64,000 bases of DNA from Paenisporosarcina antarctica (GTDB lineage: Bacteria; Bacillota; Bacilli; Bacillales_A; Planococcaceae): assembly GCF_004367585.1 (NCBI RefSeq), contig NZ_CP038015.1, positions 1,556,001 to 1,620,000 of the forward strand, read 5' to 3'. The position numbers and the translations under genes were made by a program. Of this stretch, positions 41,770 through 50,639 are shown piece after piece. Under the pieces are notes generated by a model. It was not told the DNA's origin. It saw nothing but the letters and a program-made list of their open reading frames with translations, and did not search any database. Positions within the stretch are counted from its first letter, which is position 1. The number at the start of each line of letters is the position of its first letter.

Positions 41770-42269
41770 CCGTGCTTCGTTAGCTCAAATACAATATGCC
41801 GGATTTCCGGTAAAATGAGTCTCTCCATTGCAAGCTTCACTGCCCCGCGGGAACCAGGTAGGACAAATATTGCTTTATTTGATGCCACTCCTGCTCCTGC
41901 TCGGCTAAGAAGTGCTTTTGTTCCGACATCTTCCGTAAAGCTTAAATAACGGAATAACTCTCCAAATCCAGACATCTCTTTTTCAAAGAATGGCTGAACA
42001 GCCTCAAGCGTAACATCGCGCTTTGCAATCCCGGTTCCACCCGTCGTAATAATGGCATCCACCTTTTCATTCTTAAGCCACATTGATAAAATTTCTCCAA
42101 TACTTTCAGAGTCGTCTTTCTTCACTTCATATGCCACTACTTCTAGTTCGTAATCTAGTGCAAGTTGATGGACAAGTGCACCACTTTGGTCGGTGTGCTT
42201 CGTCCTTGTATCACTAACAGTTAAAACAGCGATACGAATCTGTCTATCTAATTGAAATGATTGCGACAT
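41754..42269 (-). CDS. moaB: Molybdopterin adenylyltransferase MoaB/MogA
   Basis: This enzyme adenylates molybdopterin so that MoeA can insert molybdenum. It has 171 residues of the MogA/MoaB fold: [17 protein letters not shown], the [13 protein letters not shown] loop and the C-terminal [21 protein letters not shown]. The start follows GAGGAAGG. It is cotranscribed behind the MoeB-like gene and convergent with moaC, with overlapping 3' ends. Confidence 0.93.
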   Translation of the reverse strand: MSQSFQLDRQIRIAVLTVSDTRTKHTDQSGALVHQLALDYELEVVAYEVKKDDSESIGEILSMWLKNEKVDAIITTGGTGIAKRDVTLEAVQPFFEKEMSGFGELFRYLSFTEDVGTKALLSRAGAGVASNKAIFVLPGSRGAVKLAMERLILPEIRHIVFELTKHGQLRM

Positions 42270-42290
42270 TTAGGTACCTTCCTCTCGTAT

Positions 42291-43310
42291 TTAACCGAAC
42301 AACTGATGATACAACTTCCGGCCTTCCGAAACATTTCGGATACCATGGATGAGAAGACGACCATTTCCGAACAGTACCATACGGTGATCAAAGATAAATA
42401 ACTCGACAAAATAAGGTGTACGCTTCACAGGAACTTGCATGTGTCTGCCAATTGTTTCTGCGTGATCTAAGGAAATTGGACGTTGTGGATCAGGCAGTAC
42501 TTGTACCGCATCTCGTCCGCACAGAACAGCATAGGAAGTGCTTTTTGACGAATGTAGTGACGGGAATGTCGGCTGAACACCACATGTTTCACAGTGCTCA
42601 TTTTGAATGCGGGAAATGCCGATATCCAACTGTGTATTTTCCCATAAGTTGAAGTGATGCACTTTTTTACGCATAGCTTCCCTGTTACCGCTTAACCACT
42701 TCATTGCCTCCGCACATTGCAAGGCAGCTGTGATCTGTACAGCAGGCGAAATAATACCTGCTGTGTCACACGTTTCATTGGTAGCGGGAAGGACAGGAAT
42801 TAAGCAACGAAAGCAAGCCGATTCACCAGGTACGAACGGAAAGATAACCCCTGAGCTTCCAACGCACGCGCCGTAAATCCAAGGTACTCTATGTTTCACG
42901 GCTGCATCATTTATTAACAGTCGTGTTTCAAAGTTATCAGTTGCGTCCATAATGAGTGTGCTAACGGCTGCAAGATTTTCGATGAGTTGTGCATCTAGAG
43001 TATCAAGATATGTGTATAACTGAACGTTATTACGTATTGCTTTCAGGCGTTTTTCTGCAGCAATCACTTTTGGTAACATGCTTGTTGCGTCGTCTTCTGT
43101 AAACAGTTGCTGTCTCTGTAAATTTGAAAGTTCTACATAATCACGGTCGACTAGGTGAATCTCACCAATACCGGCCCGAACTAGTGTTTCAACGATGGCG
43201 GAACCAAGGGCACCACAGCCTATCACAGTTACAATAGCGGTCTCTATTTGCTTTTGTCCTTTATTACCTATGGGTTTGAATAATGTTTGTCTTGAATAGC
43301 GTTCATCCAC
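42291..43310 (-). CDS. moeB: MoeB/ThiF-type sulfur-carrier adenylyltransferase
   Basis: This E1-like enzyme activates the C-terminal Gly of MoaD (and perhaps ThiS) with ATP. The nucleotide loop is GCGALGSA (31-38), then RDYVELSNLQRQQLF and MDATDNFETRLLIND. Two CxxC pairs (CFRC and CETC) bind zinc. At 339 residues it is longer than E. coli MoeB; the extra C-terminal part after the second CxxC has no rhodanese motif. GTG 43310 follows GGAAGGTG. MoeB is favoured by its place among Moco genes. Confidence 0.88.
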   Translation of the reverse strand: MDERYSRQTLFKPIGNKGQKQIETAIVTVIGCGALGSAIVETLVRAGIGEIHLVDRDYVELSNLQRQQLFTEDDATSMLPKVIAAEKRLKAIRNNVQLYTYLDTLDAQLIENLAAVSTLIMDATDNFETRLLINDAAVKHRVPWIYGACVGSSGVIFPFVPGESACFRCLIPVLPATNETCDTAGIISPAVQITAALQCAEAMKWLSGNREAMRKKVHHFNLWENTQLDIGISRIQNEHCETCGVQPTFPSLHSSKSTSYAVLCGRDAVQVLPDPQRPISLDHAETIGRHMQVPVKRTPYFVELFIFDHRMVLFGNGRLLIHGIRNVSEGRKLYHQLFG

Positions 43311-43316
43311 TGAAAG

Positions 43317-44861
43317 TCACACCTTCCAATTAACTTGAGGGCTCTCGGTTAATTCCGACATTCTTTTTGTATGCTGTGTGGTGATGTCAGTGAATGTACC
43401 GACGTAACGGACATGTTCTCCCGAATCATCTTTTACCGTACTGATGTTCAGCCATTGCAGATACTCTTCGCCACTCTTTTTCTTATTCCAGATTTCCCCT
43501 TGCCACATGCCATGTTTTTCAATGTCTTTCCACATACCGTGATAAAAGTCATTTGATTGTCTTTCAGATTTCATCATGCTAGGATTCTGACCAATAACAT
43601 CGTCTTCATGAAAGCCGGTTAGTTTAGTAAAAGCTGGATTGACCTTTTTGATCATTCCGTTAACATTTGTCACTAAAATACCTTGACCGGTAGAATTAAA
43701 GACCTCGGAATCAAGTGTAAGACGGTCCTGATAATACATCCATACAACGAGTACTAGACTTGCCAAAGCTACTTGAGAAAGTAGCATAAAACCAATTGAA
43801 TATTGACCGGTAATAGAGTAGATTACTGATAACAAAAGCGGTGGAAAGAACCCACCGAGTCCACCCATCATTGAAACAATTCCATTGACGATTCCAGCCT
43901 GTTTGTTGAAATAGAATGGTACTAGCTTAAAGATGACACCATTTCCAATTCCTGCGCTGACCGCAATTGCCAAACTGCCGACTGTATATAGACCGATAGA
44001 TGGAGAGAATGCTAGAATAATTGCTGCAATAGTGTAAACGAGAAATGTTCCCATTAACAGTAATAACGGCTGTAGTTTATCCCCAAGCCAACCACCGACT
44101 GGACGAAGGAATGTGGCAACTGCAATGAAACCCGCAGTTCTCATACCTGCATCCACTTTCTCCAATCCGAAATTCGTCACAAGGAAGCTGGGTAGATAGA
44201 TTGTAAATGCGACAAATGAGCCGAAGGTAATGAAATAAAATAGCGAGAAAAACCATAGTTTTTCATTTTTGTAGACACCTTTAATCTGTTCAAAAATTGG
44301 TGTTTTGACTTTTGTTTCATGTCGATCGCCAAAAAAGAAATTTAAGGCAACGAACACGAGCAAGAGAATTAAATATAACTTTACTGTTGCTGACCAGCCA
44401 ATTTGAGTTGCGACTAGTGGCGCAGAAAAAGTCGTAATGGCTGTACCAATATTACCTACTCCATAAATCCCATTGACAAGTCCATGCTTTTCTTTTGGAT
44501 AATATTTCGGCAGTGAGGTTACCCCGACAGAGAACACAGCTCCACCAATTCCTAGGAACAAACCACCAATAATTAGATCCATTACCGAGGAAGCCTCACT
44601 TATGAAAAATACTGGGAACAATAGGAGAATAAAACTGATTAGAAAAATAACACGTGCACCAAATACATTTGCATAATAACCGAGCGGAATTCTTAAAATC
44701 GAGCCAAGTATGACCGGAATTGCTGTCAAGATTGCCAATCTTTCCGGTGGAATAGCGATGTCTTCACTTATAAATGGCATAAGCGATGAAATGATAACCC
44801 ACACCATAAATCCTACAACTAAGTTCAACGTTTGAAGCGTCAACTGTACCTTCTTAATCAT
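43317..44861 (-). CDS. narK: NarK-type nitrate/nitrite transporter with C-terminal PAS domain
   Basis: Residues 1-378 form an MFS nitrate/nitrite porter. Arg57 (ILRIPLG) and Arg253 (FLRPVGGWLGDK) match the substrate arginines, and the nitrate signatures are SVGVTSLPKYYPKEKHGLVNGIYGVGNIG and AGIGNGVIFKLVPFYF. Residues about 385-497 are a PAS domain plus PAC motif (VFNSTGQGILVTNVNGMIKKVNPAF ... YVGTFTDITTQ), fused in frame with no intervening stop. NarK proteins normally end after the last helix (about 390-400 residues), so a sensory tail is unusual. No kinase or cyclase domain follows. The start follows AAAAAGGTGAGG, behind its own NreC-like boxes. Confidence 0.9.
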   Translation of the reverse strand: MIKKVQLTLQTLNLVVGFMVWVIISSLMPFISEDIAIPPERLAILTAIPVILGSILRIPLGYYANVFGARVIFLISFILLLFPVFFISEASSVMDLIIGGLFLGIGGAVFSVGVTSLPKYYPKEKHGLVNGIYGVGNIGTAITTFSAPLVATQIGWSATVKLYLILLLVFVALNFFFGDRHETKVKTPIFEQIKGVYKNEKLWFFSLFYFITFGSFVAFTIYLPSFLVTNFGLEKVDAGMRTAGFIAVATFLRPVGGWLGDKLQPLLLLMGTFLVYTIAAIILAFSPSIGLYTVGSLAIAVSAGIGNGVIFKLVPFYFNKQAGIVNGIVSMMGGLGGFFPPLLLSVIYSITGQYSIGFMLLSQVALASLVLVVWMYYQDRLTLDSEVFNSTGQGILVTNVNGMIKKVNPAFTKLTGFHEDDVIGQNPSMMKSERQSNDFYHGMWKDIEKHGMWQGEIWNKKKSGEEYLQWLNISTVKDDSGEHVRYVGTFTDITTQHTKRMSELTESPQVNWKV

Positions 44862-44921
44862 CTACCTCACCTTTTTCACGTGTTTTTCATTACAAATAAT
44901 TAAAATTGATTCCTTGTCTTT

Positions 44922-44984
44922 ATTGTATCTTGTTGAACTATTCTTTTTAATAAGGGAGTCCCCTCACGTTGAAAAGGGAATCCC
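44922..44984 (-). promoter_or_regulatory. narK promoter with two NreC-type boxes
   Basis: AGGG-AGTC-CCCT (44953-44964) matches the core of the staphylococcal NreC palindrome TAGGG-N4-CCCTA. A second, shorter palindrome GGGAATCCC lies at 44976-44984. On the minus strand a -10-like TACAAT (44927-44922) is 25 bp from the first core, the same gap seen at narG and ric. Confidence 0.6.
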
Positions 44985-44990
44985 TTAAAA

Positions 44991-45020
44991 TAAAAAAAAC
45001 CACTTCACAAGGAAGCAGTT
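44991..45020 (-). terminator. Terminator after the hemerythrin gene
   Basis: On the minus strand AACTGCTTC pairs with GAAGTGGTT (two G-U pairs) around CTTGT and runs into eight Ts. It ends the transcript coming from nreC and the hemerythrin gene, so narK depends on its own promoter. Confidence 0.7.
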
Positions 45021-45029
45021 GGAATTATC

Positions 45030-45557
45030 TTATGTGATAAGCGTATTCAGTTTTACAAATAATTCATCTTGATCTACCGCTTTCATAAGCTTTTCTGCCA
45101 TTGGAAATAATACCGTTTCTTCTTTCACAAAATGGACAGTAAGTACCTCAAATGCTTCACCTGCATTTCCAGCTACTGTTCTGATATCCTCAAGTGAAAA
45201 CAAATCGATATTGCCTCTTGTATGGTGGAAGAAATGTCCGATGTAGCCGTCGATTTCTTGATGTTCTTCTTGAATTCCAACGAGTGGTCCTTGTTCAAAA
45301 CCGATATAGGTACCCAAGGCAGGAAAGAAATGCTCTTCTTCTTTATCCGTATGGTTCTTTAACGGTTCGACGAATTGAAATAAAAGTTGACGAAGTTGTT
45401 TCAATTTTTCACGGCCGACTTCAAGACTCATTCCATCCTTCTCGAACTCTAGGACAATAGCATGCCATTCTTCCATTAGGTACGACAAATACTTGTGCTC
45501 GTTTTCGAGGAGCCGCATACCAGGCTCTGTAAATCGCAGTAATGCTTGTTCAGCCAT
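45030..45557 (-). CDS. Hemerythrin domain protein
   Basis: This 175-residue four-helix protein is predicted to bind a di-iron centre. Candidate ligands are H21 in ENEHKYL, the HTDKEEEHFFPAL motif, EEHQEIDGYIGHF and the terminal HFVKEETVLFPMAE. Such proteins near nar genes are thought to sense or scavenge oxygen or nitric oxide (inference). The gene lies 25 bp after nreC in the same direction and ends in a terminator. The start follows AGGGAGGG. Confidence 0.85.
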   Translation of the reverse strand: MAEQALLRFTEPGMRLLENEHKYLSYLMEEWHAIVLEFEKDGMSLEVGREKLKQLRQLLFQFVEPLKNHTDKEEEHFFPALGTYIGFEQGPLVGIQEEHQEIDGYIGHFFHHTRGNIDLFSLEDIRTVAGNAGEAFEVLTVHFVKEETVLFPMAEKLMKAVDQDELFVKLNTLIT

Positions 45558-45581
45558 GGGGAAATCCCTCCCTGTTATTAT

Positions 45582-46232
45582 TTAAAAATTCAATAATTTT
45601 TTCTTCAGTGCGTATTCAACCAATTCCGGCCGGCTCTTGAGGTTCAGTTTTCCCATAATTTTCGCTTTATGAGCTTCAACCGTTTTAACAGAAATAAAAA
45701 GTAATTGAGCAATTTCCTTGTTTCCATAACCTTTAGCAATCAATGGCAAAACTTCAATTTCACGCTTGGACAGCAATTCAAATGGATCCGACTGCTTAAT
45801 CTTCTGATCCTTGTTGACGAATTCACGTACGAGGGATGTCGCCATTTTGGGGTGTATGTAAGTACCCCCAGTATGAATCGTTCGGATTGCAAGTATTAAT
45901 TCCTCATCTGGCGCATTTTTAAGCATATAGCCGGAAGCGCCGTTTTTCAATACGTAAAACAAATACTCTTCATCATCGTGCATCGTCAGAATTAAAATTT
46001 TCGTATTAGGGAAATCTTCTTTAATCTTGCCAGTGGCAATTAATCCACTTTCCCCTGGCGGCATACTAAGGTCTAAAATTAGAATGTCGGGTTGGTGTTT
46101 TGCTACCATCCGATATGCTTCAATGCCATCTGAGGCCAAGGCAATCACTTCCATGTCTTCTTGAAAGTTTAGAATCATCGAAAATCCACTACGTACAATC
46201 GCATGATCATCAGCTATGACAATATTTATCAT
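45582..46232 (-). CDS. nreC: NreC nitrate/oxygen response regulator
   Basis: This is a NarL/LuxR-type response regulator (216 residues). The receiver domain has the acidic pair in IADDH and the phospho-acceptor Asp54 in LILDLSMP. The C-terminal LuxR HTH reads [39 protein letters not shown]. It sits directly after nreB, as in Staphylococcus, where NreC-P activates nar, nir and narT promoters without oxygen. Matching palindromes occur at several promoters in this window. The start follows GAAGGAAGG. Confidence 0.93.
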   Translation of the reverse strand: MINIVIADDHAIVRSGFSMILNFQEDMEVIALASDGIEAYRMVAKHQPDILILDLSMPPGESGLIATGKIKEDFPNTKILILTMHDDEEYLFYVLKNGASGYMLKNAPDEELILAIRTIHTGGTYIHPKMATSLVREFVNKDQKIKQSDPFELLSKREIEVLPLIAKGYGNKEIAQLLFISVKTVEAHKAKIMGKLNLKSRPELVEYALKKKLLNF

Positions 46233-46236
46233 TAGT

Positions 46237-47304
46237 TCATCCTTCCTTCCGCAAATCTCCCACAGGCACGTTCAAACGCACCGTTGTTCCTTTGCCTATA
46301 CCCGATGATACTTCAAAATCTCCATTCATAATTTCTGAACGTTCACTCATACCAAATAGGCCAAGTCCTGTTCCTATAGGTTTATCCAAAAGATTAAAAC
46401 CAATTCCTTCGTCTTGCACAATCAAATGAAGAGTATTCCCTTTTTCAAAAAGAAACACTTTAACGACTTCCACTTGAGCATATTTAATAGCGTTGAGCAT
46501 TGCTTCCTGGCAGACTCTATAAATGACCGTCTCAATTTCACTTCCATACCGCTTTTTTGAGATGTCAGATTTAAAATCTACAAGTAAGCCGTAACTTTGT
46601 TGAATTCGCTTAAAATGCGAGCGAAATGCTGCTTCTAATCCCAAATCGTCAAGTGCAGCTGGACGAAGTTCCACCGACAAATTACGAATATCATCTAGAA
46701 GCCTTGTCATTGTTGCTTCGGTTTGTTTTATTTTATTTAGTATTTCCTCTTTAGAAGACATGTATTTAGTTACACGAATGTCGACTAAAGCACTTAGCAA
46801 CTCTTGAGCTACGCCATCATGCAATTCGCGAGAAATTCTTTTTCGCTCATTTTCCTGAGCTTCTATTACGTGCTTCATCATAGTGTTTTGAGATAGTCTT
46901 TCTTGAGTCTTAAATTGCTTTGTCATGTTTCTGAGCATAAAGACACGAACGTCGTTTTCTGCATCAATCGTATGAAAAGTGGCCGTGTAAGGTATAACCC
47001 CTGCATCCCTCGTCTCCAAATATACTTGGAAAGAAGAAAAATCATCAGGCTGAGAACTACTAAGATAACAATTAATGCAAGTATGAAGATTGGTGTCGCT
47101 CGTGTAACCTCTACAAGACTGACAGAGTGCTCGTTTGGCTCCTTGCAAGAGTTGTGTCAGTACTTCAGGATCGACAATTTTTTCAGCTGCGGGATTTATT
47201 GCGATAGCAGTTCCTTTCGGATCAAAAAAGAAAATGGCTTCTGTGCTATTTTCAAACAATTTCATCATTAAGGAATTTAACTGACCATTCTTTGAAGATA
47301 TCAA
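46237..47304 (-). CDS. nreB: NreB oxygen-sensing histidine kinase
   Basis: This is a soluble 355-residue sensor kinase. The N-terminal PAS domain carries C61, C64, C76 and C79 in the spacing CX2CX11CX2C, the [4Fe-4S] oxygen-sensing motif of Staphylococcus NreB. A HisKA_3 domain follows, with phospho-His162 in [11 protein letters not shown], then an HATPase_c domain ([16 protein letters not shown]). Loss of the cluster in oxygen should switch the kinase off. The TTG start overlaps the nreA stop codon (TTGA), with GGAAGGA about 12 bases away. Confidence 0.93.
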   Translation of the reverse strand: MISSKNGQLNSLMMKLFENSTEAIFFFDPKGTAIAINPAAEKIVDPEVLTQLLQGAKRALCQSCRGYTSDTNLHTCINCYLSSSQPDDFSSFQVYLETRDAGVIPYTATFHTIDAENDVRVFMLRNMTKQFKTQERLSQNTMMKHVIEAQENERKRISRELHDGVAQELLSALVDIRVTKYMSSKEEILNKIKQTEATMTRLLDDIRNLSVELRPAALDDLGLEAAFRSHFKRIQQSYGLLVDFKSDISKKRYGSEIETVIYRVCQEAMLNAIKYAQVEVVKVFLFEKGNTLHLIVQDEGIGFNLLDKPIGTGLGLFGMSERSEIMNGDFEVSSGIGKGTTVRLNVPVGDLRKEG

Positions 47305-47762
47305 TTTAGCATCAATTCCTTCCTACCATCCAGTTTCCCAATTCCCTTCACTGACATTTCAAGCATGCACTGCAATAAATCTTCCGTCATCCGGAGATCT
47401 TCACGAAAGCCTCCAAGAAGCACACCTGCTACACGACCGTCATGCCATAGCGGTAAAGCACCGATACTTTTCAGTTTTTCAAGTGTCAAAATCGGATAAT
47501 TAAACAAATTATCTTTTTCCAAAAAATCGGAAATTGACGACATCAGAAGTGGTTTGCCAGTCTTGAAGACAAGACCTGCAACTCCTCGCCCTGATTGGAG
47601 TACAATTTGTTTAAAGCGATTATTAAGATTCCCTGATGCATACTTCCATTTTAGTTCATATTGATTCTCCGCGGTTTCAACTAGCGCTAATGCTATAATA
47701 TCGCAACCAGTTGCTAAGCGGATACGTTCAATTTCTGTTTGATAGTCCGCTTTATTTGTCAT
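47301..47762 (-). CDS. nreA: NreA nitrate-binding GAF protein
   Basis: NreA (153 residues) is a GAF-fold nitrate receptor that restrains NreB until nitrate binds. Family features include the ATGCDIIALALVE strand, WKYASGNLNNRFKQIVLQSGRGVAGLVFKTGKPL and the IGALPLWHDGRVAGVLLGGFR block. ATG 47762 follows TAGGAG at 8 bases; the frame open to 47858 runs through a hairpin and is rejected. It precedes nreB with a 4-base overlap. A terminator-like hairpin separates it from narI. Confidence 0.92.
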   Translation of the reverse strand: MTNKADYQTEIERIRLATGCDIIALALVETAENQYELKWKYASGNLNNRFKQIVLQSGRGVAGLVFKTGKPLLMSSISDFLEKDNLFNYPILTLEKLKSIGALPLWHDGRVAGVLLGGFREDLRMTEDLLQCMLEMSVKGIGKLDGRKELMLN

Positions 47763-47782
47763 ATTAATGTCTCCTATTAAAA

Positions 47783-47808
47783 AGAAAAGAGGTAAATACC
47801 TCTTTTCT
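47783..47808 (-). terminator. Terminator/attenuator between narI and nreA
   Basis: AGAAAAGAGGTA and its exact reverse complement form a 12-bp perfect inverted repeat with a two-base centre. On the minus strand it is followed by TTTTTAA, right before the nreA ribosome binding site. It would reduce read-through from narGHJI into nreABC. Confidence 0.75.
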
Positions 47809-47811
47809 AAT

Positions 47812-48492
47812 TTAGTTTGTTTTATGTTTCCTGTATAGGATATAACTTCTACCGACATAAATCAATGGAACGCTCCAGACATGTACGAGTCGTGTAAATG
47901 GCCAAAGTGCAAAAATAGCAAAACCAGCAAGTACATGAATTTTAAATGACATTGGGACCCCAGACATTAACGCAGGATCTGGACGTAGAAAGAACAAATC
48001 ACGGAACCAAACCGAAATCGAAGAACGATAATCGAATTCAGGCTGTACAACATTTGTTACAAGTGTAGCGTACATTCCCATAATGACGATGAATAGAAGC
48101 AAGGAATTAACAATTAGATCAGAAGCTGAGCTTAACATCCGGACGCTTCGTATCGTAAAACGTCTAAATGTCAGGATAATCATTCCTAGAAGGGTCATAA
48201 AGCCGAAAAATCCGCCAACATAAATGGCCCCGATGTGATAAAGATGATCATTAACGCCGACTGCATGCATCCACGATTTCGGGATTCCAAGTCCCGAAAC
48301 ATGGCCCAAAATAACTGGGATAATACCTAGATGAAAGAGAATACTGCCAATCATCAATTGTTTCTTTTCAATAAATTCACTCGATTTTGCTGTCCAGTGG
48401 AACTGGTCTGTCCGGTATCTATATATATGACCGAAAATAAATATAGCCATACAAATGTAAGGGAAAATAACCCATAAGAATTGATCAACCAT
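47812..48492 (-). CDS. narI: Respiratory nitrate reductase gamma subunit
   Basis: NarI is the membrane cytochrome b that takes electrons from menaquinol (226 residues, five transmembrane helices). Haem-ligand histidines are expected in FHLGIIPVILGHVSGL and in the C-terminal KIHVLAGFAIFALWPFTRLVHVWS. It overlaps narJ by eight bases. It anchors NarGH on the cytoplasmic face of the membrane. Confidence 0.95.
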   Translation of the reverse strand: MVDQFLWVIFPYICMAIFIFGHIYRYRTDQFHWTAKSSEFIEKKQLMIGSILFHLGIIPVILGHVSGLGIPKSWMHAVGVNDHLYHIGAIYVGGFFGFMTLLGMIILTFRRFTIRSVRMLSSASDLIVNSLLLFIVIMGMYATLVTNVVQPEFDYRSSISVWFRDLFFLRPDPALMSGVPMSFKIHVLAGFAIFALWPFTRLVHVWSVPLIYVGRSYILYRKHKTN

Positions 48493-49057
48493 GTTGGGCT
48501 GGAGCCCCCCGTTCTATACAAACTTTAAATGTTTCCCGCAGTCCCTTCACGAGATGAAAGTAAGGACTTTCTTGTTTTTTTAGTGAATCCAATAAATGAT
48601 AGGTTCCATCCTCAAGAACGGCAATCAACATCCCAAAACTTTCAGGTGCTCGCGGATCTCCAATCCATTCTGCCGCATACAGAAACTCACACATAAGTGG
48701 AAGAAAATCCGATAACTCCTCCTCTGGCATTTCCAGACCGAACATCTCATACATGACTTTTAATTTAGCAAGCATTTGACCACGCTCTTTAGCGTCTTCA
48801 AATTTGAAGTATGTCATGAACAATGTACAATCTTTTTGGAAATCAAAGGTTTCAGTATACAGTTCTTTAATATCATCCAGATTTGAATTTTGAAATAAAG
48901 AAAAATACATTTTCACGTGTTCATAAGCTGGATGGGTCGAATCAAAAGTATCTTCAATAAGTGACGGGTGAAAGTTTAACTTTTTGGGATAAGAAAGCTG
49001 ATGGGAAAAAAAACCGAATGAATTCTTATAATCATATAATTTTTCTAGATTAATCAC
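48485..49057 (-). CDS. narJ: Nitrate reductase assembly chaperone NarJ
   Basis: NarJ is a system-specific chaperone for insertion of the molybdenum cofactor into NarG. The 190-residue helical protein has the TorD/NarJ-type segments YEMFGLEMPEEELSDFLPLMCEFL and GDPRAPESFGMLIAVLEDGTYHL. GTG 49057 is chosen because CGGAGG lies 7 bases upstream, overlapping the narH stop; an in-frame ATG at 49087 would lie upstream of that site. It overlaps narI downstream. Confidence 0.92.
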   Translation of the reverse strand: MINLEKLYDYKNSFGFFSHQLSYPKKLNFHPSLIEDTFDSTHPAYEHVKMYFSLFQNSNLDDIKELYTETFDFQKDCTLFMTYFKFEDAKERGQMLAKLKVMYEMFGLEMPEEELSDFLPLMCEFLYAAEWIGDPRAPESFGMLIAVLEDGTYHLLDSLKKQESPYFHLVKGLRETFKVCIERGAPAQHG

Positions 49058-50639
49058 GCCATATACCTCCGTAGAAATTTTCTTCATATATTTCTTTGCC
49101 TGTTTTCATTGCTGTTCCAGTTAGGCTTTGGCTCGGACTCGGACTCGCTGGCCCACAGCCATCACATGATCCTCCTGTATCTCCACCCATTCCTCCCATT
49201 TCATAACCTTCTGATCCTTGTGCACGGTAAGGATTATTTTGTCCTTCTTTATGTGATGTAGGAATGACGAACCGATCATTGTATTTAGCAATGGCAAGTA
49301 GGCGGTACATTTGTTCTGTTTGATGGGCTGTCATACCGATACGCTCCAAACGGCTATTATCAAATTCTTTACCTGAAGATAATGCACGCATGTAAGACCG
49401 CATCATCGCCATTCGTTGGAGAGATTTCTTGACAGTTTCTGTGTCCCCAGCCGTCAGCATGTTTGCAAGATACTGGATAGGTGTGCGCATTTCTTCAATC
49501 GCCGGGAAAATCATATCCGGATTTTTGATTGAATCTTTCCCTTCAAAATAGTTCATAATTGGGCTTAGAGGCGGCACATACCACACCATCGGCAACGTAC
49601 GGTACTCAGGATGGAGCGGAAACGCCAATTGATGCTCAATCGCAAGTTTATATACTGGCGAGTTTTGTGCGGCTTCGATCCAATCTTCCGAAATGCCATC
49701 TTTTTTTGCTTGCTTAATCATTTCAGGATCATTTGGGTTTATGAATATGTCGCATTGCGCTTTGTAAAGATCCTTTTCATTTGGAGTGGAAGCTGCTTCT
49801 AAGACGCGGTCTGCATCGTATAAGAGAACGCCGAGATAACGGATACGTCCAGTACACGTTTCAGAGCAAACCGTTGGTAATCCCGCTTCTACGCGTGGAA
49901 AGCAGAACGTGCATTTTTCAGCTTTATTTGTCTGCCAGTTGAAGTAGACTTTTTTGTAAGGACATCCAGTCATACAATAGCGCCATCCTCTACAAGCTTC
50001 CTGATCAACAAGCACGATTCCATCTTCGTCTCGTTTATACATTGCCCCTGAAGGACATGATGCTACACAGCTCGGATTAAGACAATGTTCACAAAGCCTT
50101 GGTAGATAGATCATGAACGACTGCTCAAAGTTGAATTTGATTTCTTCTTCGATTTTTTGAATGTTTGGATCAAGCGGCCCCGTTATATGTGCTCCGGCTA
50201 AATCATCTTCCCAGTTTGGACCCCATTCGAGGTCCATTTTTTTGCCGGTTATGACGGAATGAGCTCGTGCAACAGGTGAATGATCTAGCTCCCCTGCATT
50301 CGTTAAATGTTCGTAATTGTATGTCCATGGTTCATAGTAATCTTTCATTTCTGGCATATCTGGGTTGTAGAAAATTTTACCGAGTGCCACTTTGGACAAT
50401 TTATTACCTGATTTAAGTTCCAGTTTTCCTTTACGAAGTTGCCATCCACCTTTGTAAAGCTCTTGATCTTCCCATCTCTTTGGATAGCCAATACCGGGTT
50501 TGGTCTCTACATTGTTGAACCACATGTATTCTGCACCTTTACGATTCGTCCAAGTAGTTTTACACGTTACGCTACAAGTATGGCAACCAATGCATTTATC
50601 CAAATTCATAACCATTGCAATTTGCGCTTTAATTTTCAA
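49050..50639 (-). CDS. narH: Respiratory nitrate reductase beta subunit
   Basis: NarH carries the four Fe-S clusters that pass electrons from NarI to NarG (529 residues). Cysteine groups are clear: CIGCHTCSVTCK, LCEHCLNPSCVASCPSGAMY, DQEACRGWRYCMTGCPYKKVYFNW and KCTFCFPRVEAGLPTVCSETC. The W in the third group (CRGWRYC) is the usual feature of the 3Fe-4S site. The TTG start follows AAGGAGG and overlaps the narG end by 11 bases. The Gly/Ser-rich tail (MGGDTGGSCDGCG) extends beyond the E. coli type. Confidence 0.96.
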   Translation of the reverse strand: MKIKAQIAMVMNLDKCIGCHTCSVTCKTTWTNRKGAEYMWFNNVETKPGIGYPKRWEDQELYKGGWQLRKGKLELKSGNKLSKVALGKIFYNPDMPEMKDYYEPWTYNYEHLTNAGELDHSPVARAHSVITGKKMDLEWGPNWEDDLAGAHITGPLDPNIQKIEEEIKFNFEQSFMIYLPRLCEHCLNPSCVASCPSGAMYKRDEDGIVLVDQEACRGWRYCMTGCPYKKVYFNWQTNKAEKCTFCFPRVEAGLPTVCSETCTGRIRYLGVLLYDADRVLEAASTPNEKDLYKAQCDIFINPNDPEMIKQAKKDGISEDWIEAAQNSPVYKLAIEHQLAFPLHPEYRTLPMVWYVPPLSPIMNYFEGKDSIKNPDMIFPAIEEMRTPIQYLANMLTAGDTETVKKSLQRMAMMRSYMRALSSGKEFDNSRLERIGMTAHQTEQMYRLLAIAKYNDRFVIPTSHKEGQNNPYRAQGSEGYEMGGMGGDTGGSCDGCGPASPSPSQSLTGTAMKTGKEIYEENFYGGIWRD

